Origin: Mucilaginibacter rubeus
GTDB taxonomy: Bacteria; Bacteroidota; Bacteroidia; Sphingobacteriales; Sphingobacteriaceae
NCBI RefSeq assembly: GCF_014643835.1
Contig: NZ_BMKD01000004.1
Coordinates: 543,527-607,526 of the forward strand
DNA length: 64,000 bases
Direction: 5' to 3'
Shown: in pieces, positions 43,450-52,624 of the stretch
Numbering within the stretch: position 1 is the first letter of the stretch
Layout of the letters: each line of letters begins with the position of its first letter
The notes under the pieces: model-generated
Databases searched by the model: none
Seen by the model: only the letters and a program-made list of their open reading frames with translations
What the model was told of the DNA's origin: nothing
Program-made: the position numbers and the translations under genes

Positions 43450-43848
43450 TTATGTCTGTTCAGGGCCTTTCAGAAATTTAAGTTACCCTATAAAACTAAT
43501 GCTCATTTGGCTATTACCAATTGAGTAATCAGCTGAGCTGGGTTCAGATAAAGTAGAATGCTATTTCTGCAAACATTTTCTCCCTCCGGGAAGACTTTTA
43601 CGATTTAATAAACATATATTAATTGTTTATGGACGGGTGCACCAGAGGTGCAAAAGGTTTGTATCATGAAAAATAGAAGTATCCTTTGCCCCAGAGGGGC
43701 AAAACAACACGCCTTGCCGATTAAACGACAAACAATTTTGTGGATTAACTTAAATCTCTGAAAGCCCCGGATGGGACAGAAATTCCTGGAAAAAGAAAAA
43801 GCCCCTGAATATATCCAGAGGCCTTCTATATCTTGATTAAATACCTTA
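43450..43848. other. 400-bp gap with short GC palindromes, no gene
   Basis: No credible open frame. It contains TGCACCAGAGGTGCA (43638-43652), TTTGCCCCAGAGGGGCAAA (43685-43703) and a diverged third unit AGCCCCGGATGGGA near 43762. The first two share an AGA loop and 6-8 bp perfect arms, spaced 47 bp apart. Confidence 0.6.
43796..43822 (-). terminator. Terminator of the lptE-secG operon
   Basis: On the minus strand GCCTCTG pairs with CAGGGGC (one wobble) and is followed by five T residues, 27 bp past secG. Confidence 0.65.
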
Positions 43849-44217
43849 TTATTTTTTGCTGCTGTCGGCTTTAGGAGCTGCCGGTGTAGCAGACGGTGTT
43901 AATGCCGGAGTTGATGAAGGAAGCGCGTTGCTTGGTTTTGAAGCTTTTTCAATTTGCTCACGCAGCGCAGGATTGTCTGCATTGTTTGATGAGCCGCCTT
44001 TTACAGCAACGTTAATAGCCAATGACAATACCATAAGGGTGATAGCTAACGCCCAGGTACCTTTTTCTAAAAAGTCGCCGGTTTTTTGTACGCCCATTAA
44101 TTGTGATGAGCTTGAAAAATTTGATGCCAAACCACCGCCTTTAGGGTTTTGGATAAGTACGATAAGCCCTAACAGAGCGCATACAATTACGGTAACAATG
44201 ATTAAAACGATATACAT
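43849..44217 (-). CDS. secG: Preprotein translocase subunit SecG
   Basis: 122 residues. Two membrane helices (about 1-22 and 52-72) with the SecG loop LIVLIQNPKGGGLASNFSSS between them. The C-terminal 40 residues are Ser/Ala/Pro-rich, a common Bacteroidota extension. SecG assists SecYEG translocation. It is the last gene of a four-gene operon, 9 bp after the TPR protein gene. Confidence 0.93.
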   Translation of the reverse strand: MYIVLIIVTVIVCALLGLIVLIQNPKGGGLASNFSSSSQLMGVQKTGDFLEKGTWALAITLMVLSLAINVAVKGGSSNNADNPALREQIEKASKPSNALPSSTPALTPSATPAAPKADSSKK

Positions 44218-44226
44218 TTCTTTATA

Positions 44227-45606
44227 TTAATTAGTTTTCTTCTCTAACTCCTCAATTTGGCTTGCAAAGTAACGGCTTTTTTCCGGGAATTTCAACATCA
44301 ATTTTTTGTAAGTTGCAATAGCTTTGTGATATAACATCTGGTCGATGTAAATCTGGGCTAATGTTTCACTTACCAGGTCATTTCTGTCTTCCGAGCTCTT
44401 CTTTGCTTTGTTCTCATTATCGAGCTTATCAATTGATGGCGGCCTGATCTGGGGCTCCTCCTTAATAAATTTCTCAATAATGATATCTTCTTTTCTTTTT
44501 ATCTCCGGCACATCGGGCTGAGGGGTTTTCTCCAGCTCCTCCAGAGATTGCGAATGGAAGATATTTTCATAATACTGATGCTGCAGTGCATCCGCTGTTT
44601 GGCTATCAGGCGCTACAGGTTTTTTTGGCTGTGCAACCGTTTCAATATTATAAGGCTGATAAGTTGATGCATATTCCTTACGGGTTTTATCTAACCACCA
44701 CATAAAGGTATAAGGCATTTTCTCGTCGTTGTACTTTGATAAAACCTCCTGCTGTTCAGCAGCTTCAATTTCTGCCGGCTGCGGAGCCGACTCCTGCGAT
44801 ATCGCCTTATCATCATTCCTTGTGTCAACGACCGAGTTATCAAACAAAAAATAATCCGTGGATGCGATATTGCCGATTATCCATTTTTCAGTTACATCGT
44901 CCCTTACGTCTTTAGCTTCTTCAACGGCAACCGGCGCCTCATCGGCCACCTCTGTTTTATCGTTTATCGCTGCTTCCGCATTAACATTAGCAGCAACGGG
45001 TTCATTCACATTAGCCTGGCCTATACTTATATTCTCGATCCCAACAATTTCATCGTAAACCTCATCATCTATATCGTGGGTTGATGAAACTGATTCCCCG
45101 TTGGGCTCAGTTGCAACTGCTCCCGGATCAGCAAACTCCATTACTGGTTCTGTATCTGCAATTTCAGGCTCAGGATCATCGATATTGATAAAATTGAAAC
45201 TACTTTTATCCTGATCTGTGTCTGCGGTTAAATCTTCGGAGAACGGTGGCAGTGTATCAGCCAGGTCATCAACAGCGGGACCGATATTAAAATAGTTTTC
45301 GGAGGCCGGTGTATTATTTACCGGAACAACATCAAGCAGGTTAATTACCTGTGATGAATTTACCGGAGAAAGGCCTTCGGGCTCCTGAATTAATTTATGC
45401 AGTAAAACGGGTTTGTAATAAACGGCCGCGCGCTGTATATCCTTATTGGTACCGGCATGGGCAAGCAAAGCACGCAAAATACCGCTTTGCGGGTAGGCAT
45501 CAACCAGTTGTTGCAGGTTATAACCATAAAAAGAACCTGTTTCGGCCGGGTTAGCCAACAGTTCATCTAATATTTCGTATTGCCTGCTGTTCAAATATTG
45601 ATCCAC
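44227..45606 (-). CDS. TPR-like hypothetical protein with acidic middle
   Basis: 459 residues. The N-terminal 75 residues are helical and TPR-like ([20 protein letters not shown]), the middle 200 residues are acidic and of low complexity, and the C-terminus again shows a TPR ([40 protein letters not shown]). No signal peptide. A homologous gene beside lptE and secG is frequent in this phylum, but the function is unknown; a cytosolic scaffold for envelope assembly would fit the neighbours. Confidence 0.75.
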   Translation of the reverse strand: MDQYLNSRQYEILDELLANPAETGSFYGYNLQQLVDAYPQSGILRALLAHAGTNKDIQRAAVYYKPVLLHKLIQEPEGLSPVNSSQVINLLDVVPVNNTPASENYFNIGPAVDDLADTLPPFSEDLTADTDQDKSSFNFINIDDPEPEIADTEPVMEFADPGAVATEPNGESVSSTHDIDDEVYDEIVGIENISIGQANVNEPVAANVNAEAAINDKTEVADEAPVAVEEAKDVRDDVTEKWIIGNIASTDYFLFDNSVVDTRNDDKAISQESAPQPAEIEAAEQQEVLSKYNDEKMPYTFMWWLDKTRKEYASTYQPYNIETVAQPKKPVAPDSQTADALQHQYYENIFHSQSLEELEKTPQPDVPEIKRKEDIIIEKFIKEEPQIRPPSIDKLDNENKAKKSSEDRNDLVSETLAQIYIDQMLYHKAIATYKKLMLKFPEKSRYFASQIEELEKKTN

Positions 45607-45627
45607 GTGGTTGAAAATACAAATTGC

Positions 45628-46155
45628 CTACCAATTAGAAAAGGCCGCGTTAAAAATATCATCAATTAATTGCTTATTAATTTGCCGTATCAGGTTCTGT
45701 TCCTGCGAAGAAATGTCCCCACGGTAGTCAGCAAACTTAGTAAAACTTTGCTCAAAACTAAGCTTTTTATCTGCCGGAGTTTTCGCGGCATCAAATGAAA
45801 ATTTAACACGAACGGTAATAGTTAGCCTGTTAGCATCAGCAATTGGGGCCACATTATTTGCGGTAGCCTGAATAGATGCCGGAGCAATAGAATAACCGGT
45901 AATAGCACCCGACATGGTTGCGTCGGCCTCGCCGCGGACTAAGCTTAGGCTGGTTTGTGTACGGATCCTCTCTTTTAACGATTCGGTGAAAGTTTGGCTT
46001 AGGTTATTTACCACCAGCGGGGCGTTATTTTCAAAAAACTGCACATTGATGGTCTTCAAACCGGGAGGGATTGATTGATTTTTGAGCGTGTAACATGATT
46101 GGCATATAAGTATCAGCACACACACTGAAATAATCCCCAAAAGTTTTTTCATCAA
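45628..46155 (-). CDS. lptE: LptE family LPS-assembly lipoprotein
   Basis: 175 residues. Lipoprotein signal with ICQSC (Cys21), then the LptE pattern SCYTLKNQSIPPGLKTINVQ, FFENNAPLVVNNLSQTFTES, LKERIRTQTSLSLV, and a beta-rich core with TISGAITGY-like MSGAITGYSIAP. LptE plugs LptD at the outer membrane for lipopolysaccharide export. Two bases separate it from the sigma-54 activator stop, so the activator, lptE, the TPR gene and secG form one transcript. Confidence 0.9.
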   Translation of the reverse strand: MMKKLLGIISVCVLILICQSCYTLKNQSIPPGLKTINVQFFENNAPLVVNNLSQTFTESLKERIRTQTSLSLVRGEADATMSGAITGYSIAPASIQATANNVAPIADANRLTITVRVKFSFDAAKTPADKKLSFEQSFTKFADYRGDISSQEQNLIRQINKQLIDDIFNAAFSNW

Positions 46156-46157
46156 TT

Positions 46158-47414
46158 TTATAAGTTTAGTTCTTTTATTTTCCTGTATAACGTACGCTCA
46201 GAAATCCCCAGTTCATTAGCGGCAAGTTTGCGTTTACCCTTATGTTTTTTCAAAGCTTTGCGGATCAGGTCTGATTCCTTTTCAATCAGCGATAATGATT
46301 CCTCTACTTCTTCGGCATCATGTGTTATATTAAAACCGTCGATAGTGCTGCTATTACTGCTGGTGTTTGTAACGGTATTAACGGGTTGTTGTAAAGTAAA
46401 TTGTGGTTCGTTATTACCATGCAGCTCAATATCGCGGTAAAGCTGATTTAAGGTTTGCGGATTATTAGCATAATGGGGCGAAACACCGCCATGCTCAATA
46501 ATATCAGCCACCAGTTTTTTCAACTCTACCATATCCCGCTTCATATCAAACAATACTTTATAGAGGATGTCACGTTCAGAAAAATCTTCTTTAGGCTGAT
46601 TGTCCAAACGCATTGGCAGGTTACGCGCGCCGGCCTCGTGCGGGATATAGGTAAGCAGCGTTTGGGCAGTGATGATCCTGTCGCGCTCAAGTACGGCCAA
46701 TTGTTCGGCCATGTTTTTCAACTGCCTTACATTACCCGGCCACGAATAGTTGGTTAATACCTGCTGCGCTTCTTCATCAAGCTGGATGGGCGGCGTACGG
46801 TATTTGTCGGTAAAATCAGCCGTAAACTTGCGGAACAGCAGAAACACGTCTTCTTTCCTGTCGCGCAATGGCGGAATCTTCAAAGGTACCGTGTTTAAAC
46901 GATAGTAAAGGTCCTCTCGGAATTTGCCGTTCTTCACCGCCTCATACACATCAACATTTGTGGCTGCGATGACACGCACATTTGTTTTTTCAACTTTTGA
47001 TGAACCTACTTTGATATATTGTCCCGATTCGAGCACCCGCAGCAAACGGGCCTGGGTACCCAGCGGCATTTCAGCAATCTCATCTAAAAATATGGTACCA
47101 CCGTTTACGGTTTCAAAATAACCTTTACGCTCACCAACGGCGCCTGTATAGGCTCCCTTTTCGTGACCAAAAAGTTCCGAATCGATAGTACCTTCAGGTA
47201 TGGCGCCGCAGTTAACGGCAATAAAAGGCCCATGCTTGCGCGGGCTCATCTGGTGTATGATGTGCGAAAAAACCTCCTTACCACTACCACTCTCGCCGGT
47301 AATTAATACCGAGATATCAGTAGGTGCAACCTGGTTTGCTATAGTTATAGCCCGGTTAAGCAATGGCGAATTGCCAATGATCCCGAAGCGTTGTTTTATT
47401 TCCTGTACTTCCAT
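46158..47414 (-). CDS. Sigma-54 dependent transcriptional activator without receiver domain
   Basis: 418 residues. The AAA+ domain starts near residue 10: Walker A GESGSGKE (40-47), sigma-54 contact loop GAYTGA (87-92, Tyr replacing the usual Phe), Walker B GGTIFLDEIAEM, and arginine-finger region LYYRLNTVPLKIPPLRDRKE. The C-terminal Fis-type HTH is KHKGKRKLAANELGISERTL (about 388-407). There is no N-terminal receiver or sensor domain, so activity may be set by expression or a partner. First gene of the lptE-secG operon. Confidence 0.93.
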   Translation of the reverse strand: MEVQEIKQRFGIIGNSPLLNRAITIANQVAPTDISVLITGESGSGKEVFSHIIHQMSPRKHGPFIAVNCGAIPEGTIDSELFGHEKGAYTGAVGERKGYFETVNGGTIFLDEIAEMPLGTQARLLRVLESGQYIKVGSSKVEKTNVRVIAATNVDVYEAVKNGKFREDLYYRLNTVPLKIPPLRDRKEDVFLLFRKFTADFTDKYRTPPIQLDEEAQQVLTNYSWPGNVRQLKNMAEQLAVLERDRIITAQTLLTYIPHEAGARNLPMRLDNQPKEDFSERDILYKVLFDMKRDMVELKKLVADIIEHGGVSPHYANNPQTLNQLYRDIELHGNNEPQFTLQQPVNTVTNTSSNSSTIDGFNITHDAEEVEESLSLIEKESDLIRKALKKHKGKRKLAANELGISERTLYRKIKELNL

Positions 47415-47431
47415 TTTAAAAAAGATTCAAG

Positions 47432-47454
47432 AAGTCAAGAGTCAGGAAGCAAGA
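47432..47454 (+). repeat. Left 23-nt inverted repeat bounding four-helix-bundle gene
   Basis: AAGTCAAGAGTCAGGAAGCA with AGA; 21 of 23 positions match the reverse complement of 47918-47940. It lies 18 bp before the start of the sigma-54 activator gene. Confidence 0.75.
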
Positions 47455-47526
47455 TTTGAGCGAAGATTATCCTTATCTCAAATTAGCTCCTTAAATACAT
47501 CTTGTCTTTTATTTTAGGCAATGCTT

Positions 47527-47895
47527 TCATTCATCATCGGAGTTCAAAATGTACTCCCTAAAAGAGAATATCATTTTTTGAACTTCAACAACAAGGTCTA
47601 AACACTCCTTTAATTTATCTTTAGAGCCGTAGCCCCTTCTTTCACATATTAATAATTGGGTCTCCACTTCAAACGATGAAGTAAGAGACGTTGTTAAGAA
47701 CTCGGCAAAATGCGCCTTAGTTCTCTTGCCTGAACCTTCCGCTATGTTAGACGGAACTGAACAGGAACATCTGTTTAATTGGTCAATCAGGTTATATCTT
47801 TCCTCGATAGGTAATGCTTTACAATAGTCCTAAGTTAAATCAGTAAGGTCCATTGATTTTTGCCAAATCTTCAAGCTCTTAAAATTATGCCTCAT
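47527..47895 (-). pseudogene. Four-helix-bundle protein (23S rRNA intervening-sequence type), amber-interrupted
   Basis: Reading 123 codons from the ATG at 47895 to the TGA at 47527 gives one reading frame with a single TAG at codon 22 (47830-47832). Around it the sequence is MRHNFKSLKIWQKSMDLTDLT, stop, DYCKALPIEERYNLIDQLNR, then CSCSVPSNIAEGSGKRTKAH, and FEVETQLLICERRGYGSKDK. SIPSNIAEGSGR and the ETQLLI stretch are the signatures of the IVP/S23 four-helix-bundle family. The family usually has a tyrosine near this place, so TAT/TAC to TAG is a simple explanation. No downstream start codon could rescue the protein. The gene is bounded by 23-nt inverted repeats. Confidence 0.8.
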
Positions 47896-47917
47896 CGTTA
47901 CTTAGCTTTATTCTCTT

Positions 47918-47940
47918 TCTTGATTCCTGACTCTTAACTT
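47918..47940 (-). repeat. Right 23-nt inverted repeat bounding four-helix-bundle gene
   Basis: TCTTGATTCCTGACTCTTAA with CTT; inverted partner of 47432-47454 with two mismatches. It ends 7 bp before the miaB stop codon. Confidence 0.75.
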
Positions 47941-47947
47941 CCTTTGT

Positions 47948-49441
47948 CTATACCACTTTCCCTATCAACGTGGCCGTAGTGCTGCGTTCAATCAATACGT
48001 TTACATAATGCCCCGGCTTGTAATTTTCACCAACCGGGAAAATCACCATCGCGTTTTGATCGCTGCGGCCGCAATAGTCTTTGTCTGATTTTTTGGAGAA
48101 ACCTTCTATCAGTACACGTTCTACCCGGCCAATGCGGGCCTGCATTCTGTAAAAAGAATATTCCTGTTGCTTGGCTACAATTTCGGTTAAGCGTTTTTGT
48201 TTTACCTCTTCCGGTATGTCATCGGCATAGCGTTTTGCCGCTAAGGTACCCGGCCTTTCGCTGTATTTAAACATGTAGGCAAAATCATACTTTACGTAAT
48301 CCATCATGCTTACGGTATCCTTGTGCTCCTCATCTGTTTCGCTGCAAAAACCGGTGATCACATCGGTTGAAATTGCACAATCCGGAATGATACGACGGAT
48401 AGCGTCGATCCTATTGATGTACCATTCACGGTCATAAGTGCGGTTCATCAGGTCAAGAATACGGCTGTTACCCGATTGTACCGGCAGGTGGATATAATTA
48501 CAGATATTATCGTATTTATTGATGGCATACAACACCTCATCGGTAATATCCTTTGGATGTGAGGTTGAAAACCTAACCCGCAGATCAGGATCGATCAGTG
48601 CAACCATTTCCAACAGGTTAGCGAAGTTTACCCCTCCAACCTCCCCCAAGGGGAGGCTTTTGTCATTTTCAACGCCTGCTTCAATTTGCCCTTCTAAAGC
48701 CCTCTCCTTTGGAGAGGGTTGGGGAGAGGTCCATTTATATGAATCTACATTCTGCCCTAATAAAGTAACCTCACGATAACCTCTGTCAAACAGGTCGCGG
48801 CATTCGGCAACTATCGATAAAGGGTCTCGGCTGCGCTCGCGGCCACGGGTAAAGGGTACCACGCAAAACGAGCACATGTTGTCGCACCCGCGCATAATGG
48901 ATACAAATGCATTGATACCATTGCTGTTTAAGCGTACCGGGCTGATATCGGCATAAGTTTCCTCACGGGAGAGCAGCACGTTAACTGCCTTTTGACCATC
49001 ATCTACCTGGTTAATGAGGTTCGGCAGATCGCGGTACGCATCCGGACCAACCACAACATCAACTAATTTTTCTTCTTCCAGGAATTTTGATTTCAGGCGT
49101 TCGGCCATACAGCCCAATACACCTACTACCAGGCCCGGATTTTTCACCTTGGCAACGGTAAACTCTTTTAAACGGTTGCGTACGCGTTGTTCGGCATTTT
49201 CGCGGATAGAACAGGTGTTGATGAAAATAACATCGGCTACGCTATAGTCGGCAGTGGTTTCAAAACCGCTTTCGGCCAATATCGATGCAACTATCTCACT
49301 GTCAGAAAAATTCATGGCACAGCCGTAGCTTTCAATATAAAGCTTGCGGCCATTATTTTTAGCTGTTTCGGCTTTTAACATTAGCGCCTCACCCTGCCTG
49401 CTCTCATCATGTGTTTTATCCGGAATAAGCAAATCCATCAT
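47948..49441 (-). CDS. miaB: tRNA-2-methylthio-N6-isopentenyladenosine synthase with in-frame insert
   Basis: 497 residues. N-terminal MTTase domain with Cys41 ([13 protein letters not shown]), Cys77 ([12 protein letters not shown]) and Cys111 ([12 protein letters not shown]); radical-SAM motif [10 protein letters not shown] (Cys186, 190, 193); C-terminal TRAM domain. It methylthiolates i6A37 of tRNAs. After [11 protein letters not shown] (ending at 237) there are 33 extra residues (Thr238 to Gly270, [15 protein letters not shown] then LPLGEVGG) before the conserved [14 protein letters not shown] resumes. The DNA for them (48632-48730) is a GC-rich palindromic element. The catalytic residues are untouched and the frame is kept. 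Start could be either of two adjacent ATGs. Confidence 0.95.
   Translation of the reverse strand: MMDLLIPDKTHDESRQGEALMLKAETAKNNGRKLYIESYGCAMNFSDSEIVASILAESGFETTADYSVADVIFINTCSIRENAEQRVRNRLKEFTVAKVKNPGLVVGVLGCMAERLKSKFLEEEKLVDVVVGPDAYRDLPNLINQVDDGQKAVNVLLSREETYADISPVRLNSNGINAFVSIMRGCDNMCSFCVVPFTRGRERSRDPLSIVAECRDLFDRGYREVTLLGQNVDSYKWTSPQPSPKERALEGQIEAGVENDKSLPLGEVGGVNFANLLEMVALIDPDLRVRFSTSHPKDITDEVLYAINKYDNICNYIHLPVQSGNSRILDLMNRTYDREWYINRIDAIRRIIPDCAISTDVITGFCSETDEEHKDTVSMMDYVKYDFAYMFKYSERPGTLAAKRYADDIPEEVKQKRLTEIVAKQQEYSFYRMQARIGRVERVLIEGFSKKSDKDYCGRSDQNAMVIFPVGENYKPGHYVNVLIERSTTATLIGKVV
48632..48730. repeat. GC-rich palindromic element inside miaB
   Basis: About 99 bp made of two hairpins: CCTCCCCCAAGGGGAGG (about 48639-48656) and CCTCTCCTTTGGAGAGG (about 48702-48718), with outer arms CCCCTCC and GGTTGGGGAGAGG. 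Size and design match 60978-61084 and resemble 2878-2993. Being a multiple of three and without stop codons, it is translated. Confidence 0.85.
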
Positions 49442-49535
49442 TTATATAAAAAATTAGTTTGCAAAAATAAACAAAATTTAAATACCTAAATGACATATTG
49501 TCAGTATTAAATAAAATCTCATTTATTTCAAAAAA

Positions 49536-49565
49536 AAACGGGTAACACTTTCGCATTACCCGTTT
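49536..49565 (-). terminator. Terminator after the repeat lipoprotein gene
   Basis: AAACGGGTAA (49536-49545) pairs with TTACCCGTTT (49556-49565). On the minus strand it is followed by a T run; 24 bp past the stop of the 49589 gene. Confidence 0.8.
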
Positions 49566-49588
49566 ATCCTATTCAAATAAGCCGTCAC

Positions 49589-50446
49589 TTACTGCGTTAA
49601 AGCTACAGTGGTGGTATTATTGATTTGCCAGATAGCTGCACCGGGCGTAGGGAAGCTAACACCCTTGGTGCTACCTTTAACACCATTGTCCTGACCAAAA
49701 TAGTAAAGCGGATGCCCTTTGTACACCAGTTGTGTTTGTCCGAATACGGTTATCACATCAAAGTCGGCTTTATTTAAAATAGAAGGAACACTTTGAACCG
49801 CCGTTACCGCATCGATTGGCCAGTTAGCATCATGTGCCGCCACACCTGTGCTAAATTTATTTGTCTTAAACGTATCCTTGCTAAACAGGTACAAAGTACG
49901 GCCATTGGCATCTGTGATATATTGTGAATTTTCAGTACCGGCGATACCTTTGCTTGTGTATTGGTTACCATCATGCCCTATCAGTTGAGCGTAGGAAACC
50001 ATAACTGTATAATCCGGCTTGGCTATAAACCATGATTTGCCAACACCATCGCCGTTAACATCGGTAACAGCCACGTCTTTTGCATAATAATATAAAGGCC
50101 AGCCTTTATAGGTAGTTTGCTTATTCCCGTCGGCATTGGTGATAACGCCGAAGTCGGCAGCTGCCAGGCCGGTACCTATAGATGGGTTTTCTTTATAAAA
50201 GGCAGGCCAGGCTACAGCGCATCCTCCGGTACAAGTTGAAACGTTGGCCGCATCATCAGAGAACAGGTACAACGCACGACCGTTATTGTCTGTTATGATG
50301 CTACCAAAAGTTGCGTTTGAGGTAAGCTGTACGCCGGTAACAGCTTTAGGTGTGGTCGGGTTGTTGTCGTGATTTTTTTTGCACGATGCTGCTAATAAAG
50401 TTAAAACAATTGAGCCTGTCAGGGCTAAGTACATTTTTGTTTTCAT
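49589..50446 (-). CDS. Lipoprotein with secreted repeats (PF03640 type)
   Basis: 285 residues. Lipoprotein signal with LLAASC (Cys22). Tandem copies of the repeat GRALYLFSDDAANVSTCTGG / VAWPAFY, KGWPLYYYAKDVA, GRTLYLFSKDTFKTNKF and KGHPLYYFGQDNGVKGSTKG are those of the family with a conserved YxFxxD motif found in COG4315 proteins. Function is unknown; some members sit near redox or heme proteins. No such neighbours are here. Confidence 0.88.
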   Translation of the reverse strand: MKTKMYLALTGSIVLTLLAASCKKNHDNNPTTPKAVTGVQLTSNATFGSIITDNNGRALYLFSDDAANVSTCTGGCAVAWPAFYKENPSIGTGLAAADFGVITNADGNKQTTYKGWPLYYYAKDVAVTDVNGDGVGKSWFIAKPDYTVMVSYAQLIGHDGNQYTSKGIAGTENSQYITDANGRTLYLFSKDTFKTNKFSTGVAAHDANWPIDAVTAVQSVPSILNKADFDVITVFGQTQLVYKGHPLYYFGQDNGVKGSTKGVSFPTPGAAIWQINNTTTVALTQ

Positions 50447-50700
50447 CGGGAGTCTATTAGTGTTAAAAAAAGGTTTTTATATAGACATAACGCCCTGAAA
50501 TCCCCGAGGGTTGCTTAACAGTTAAACAAAACCACAATATCAGTTAATCAACAACATGCAAACTACTACAGGCACCTTCAAAAACAATGAATTAAGTATG
50601 AGTTTTTATAAAAAAACAGCTTACCCGCCCATCAACTGTAACAAAAGTTACTAACTTGCTGTTAAAGCATAAAACACAGGTAAAAAGTAACAACCGGTAA

Positions 50701-52503
50701 ATGGCACTCAATTTTTTAAAGCACCAGTGGCAAAAAAGAACGTTCAAATTTGTGCTGATACCGGTTATAGTGATATTGCTGCTGGCTGTAGTAGTAAACA
50801 GGTATTGGTCGCCCATTTTGGCCGCCAAAGTAAAGGATGTGGTATTAAGCAGCAGTGATAGCCTTTACAAAGCAGATTTCTCGGATGCCGAGCTGCATAT
50901 CCTTCAGGGCAAAATTATTATTTACAATATAACCCTTAAGCCCGACACGACAGTTTATAATCAAAAAAAGCGTTTACGCCTGGTCCCCAATACACTGGTT
51001 GAGCTTAAGGTAAAACGGCTGGTGCTTAACCATGTGCATCCATTTAAGCTCTATTTTCAAAAAAAGCTTAATATTGGGCAAATCATCCTGAATGAGCCGC
51101 GCCTGAATGTAAGCTACCAGCTAAACCATACCAAAGATACTGTTGTTAAAGATCGCCGTACGGCCTGGCAGCGAATTTCCAAAAGCTTGAAATCGATCCA
51201 TATCGGAAGCATCCTGCTCAATGATGTTAACCTGAACTATGAAGATTACTCGGGCAACAAGGTGGCCATTTCCAAACTTAAAGAACTAAACTTAAGTGCA
51301 AACGACCTGCTCATTGATTCGGCTACGCAATATGATAAATCGCGCCTGCTTTATTGCAAAGATATTATCACCGAATTGAACAATTACACCGGAGAAACAC
51401 CAAGCGGCCTGTACACTTATAAGATCAGGCATCTTAAACTTTCCACCCTCACATCACGCCTAAATATCGAAGGGCTTGCTATGCAGCCAACTAAATCGGA
51501 TGTTTTTTTTGATAAAAGCAAGAAAGACCGGCTGGGCTTACTGGCCGATTCTGTGCAGCTAAACAATTTTGACTACTTAAATTATCACAAATACCGCACT
51601 GTTTCTGCTTCAAGCCTAACCATGACAAATGGCAAGATAACGGCTTTCACCAACCCGGGTAAGAAACCAGATCCCACAACAGATAAGGTTAAAACGTTCC
51701 CCAATATGATGATCAAGAAATTAAATCTTGATTTAAGGATCGATACCATGAAAATCCGGCACGTTGATGTGATCTATAACGAGTTCAATAAAAAATCTCA
51801 AAAAACAGGTACCGTTACATTTAACAATACCAGCGGGCATATTTATAATATTACCAACAATCCATCGGCCATTGCCAAAAACAACATTACCCTTGTTGAT
51901 CTGACAACCTATTTTATGAACCGCGGCCGGCTCGATGTGCAATTGAAATTTAATTTAAGCGATGCGGATGCCGCCTTCAGTTATAAGGGCACATTAGGAC
52001 CAATGGAATTTGGAAAGCTAAATCCAGCTACCATGCCTTTGGCTATGGTAAAAATGACATCGGGCAGCGTAAAAAAATTCAGCTTTGATATCCAGGCCAA
52101 CAGCAAGGTATTTAAAGGTAAGGTTGATTTTTTATATAACGATTTAAAGGTGATACTACTAAAAGCCGATACGGTCAATGATCGTTTCAAAAGAAAATCA
52201 ATCATGTCGATATATGCCAACCTCTTCGTGATCAGGCGCAGTAATCCTGATGATAAAGGAAAGCTCACATCATCATTAGTGATCTATAAGCGGCCTAAAG
52301 ATTCGCCATTTTTTAAAACTATCTGGAAAACCCTGCTTACAGGTATAAAACCATGTGTCGGCCTTGATGAAAAAAGCCAAAAAGCCACTAAAGACCGCAT
52401 TGACGAACACCTCAAAAACAAGGAAGAACGCTTAAAAAACAAGGCACAGCGCCAGAAAAGAAAAGCAGAACGAAAAAAATTGATGGACCAGGGGAAGTTT
52501 TGA
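50701..52503 (+). CDS. AsmA-like large exported/anchored protein
   Basis: 600 residues. A membrane helix at about 17-38 (FVLIPVIVILLLAVVVNRYW) is followed by the AsmA-like start ILAAKVKDVVLSSSDSLYKA-DF and long beta-rich regions (LRLVPNTLVELKVKRLVLNH, IGSILLNDVNLNYEDYSGNK). AsmA/TamB-like proteins span the periplasm and move lipids to the outer membrane; that role is inference. The last 50 residues are very basic (KNKEERLKNKAQRQKRKAER). The 3' end, including the last codons KKLMDQGKF and the stop, is duplicated 520 bp downstream. Confidence 0.7.
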   Translation: MALNFLKHQWQKRTFKFVLIPVIVILLLAVVVNRYWSPILAAKVKDVVLSSSDSLYKADFSDAELHILQGKIIIYNITLKPDTTVYNQKKRLRLVPNTLVELKVKRLVLNHVHPFKLYFQKKLNIGQIILNEPRLNVSYQLNHTKDTVVKDRRTAWQRISKSLKSIHIGSILLNDVNLNYEDYSGNKVAISKLKELNLSANDLLIDSATQYDKSRLLYCKDIITELNNYTGETPSGLYTYKIRHLKLSTLTSRLNIEGLAMQPTKSDVFFDKSKKDRLGLLADSVQLNNFDYLNYHKYRTVSASSLTMTNGKITAFTNPGKKPDPTTDKVKTFPNMMIKKLNLDLRIDTMKIRHVDVIYNEFNKKSQKTGTVTFNNTSGHIYNITNNPSAIAKNNITLVDLTTYFMNRGRLDVQLKFNLSDADAAFSYKGTLGPMEFGKLNPATMPLAMVKMTSGSVKKFSFDIQANSKVFKGKVDFLYNDLKVILLKADTVNDRFKRKSIMSIYANLFVIRRSNPDDKGKLTSSLVIYKRPKDSPFFKTIWKTLLTGIKPCVGLDEKSQKATKDRIDEHLKNKEERLKNKAQRQKRKAERKKLMDQGKF

Positions 52504-52622
52504 TAAGGTATGAAAATAACATCTCCACCACGTCATTGCGAGGTACGAAGCAATCCCCCACGGGCAGAGTAGCTATGCAAGCAGCCCTGTAAAGTTCGCG
52601 ATTGCTTCGTACCTCGCAATGA
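52471..52622 (+). repeat. Direct repeat copy 1, covers 3' end of AsmA-like gene
   Basis: The 152 bp from 52471 match 52991-53143 with offset 520 and only a few differences. It includes the last coding bases, the stop, TGATAAGGTATGAAAATAAC and the palindromic element at 52531-52624. Confidence 0.85.
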
Positions 52623-52624
52623 CG
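52531..52624. repeat. CGTCATTGCGAGG palindromic element, copy 2
   Basis: 94 bp, CGTCATTGCGAGGTACGAAG to CTTCGTACCTCGCAATGACG, same family as 33908-34002. Confidence 0.85.

Noticed and set aside
47527-47895. Diversity-generating retroelement suggested by the Avd-like four-helix bundle
   Set aside because: No reverse transcriptase, template repeat or variable repeat was found in the window.
50447-50700. Possible small gene before the AsmA-like gene
   Set aside because: No frame with a start and coding-like composition; read as a divergent promoter region.
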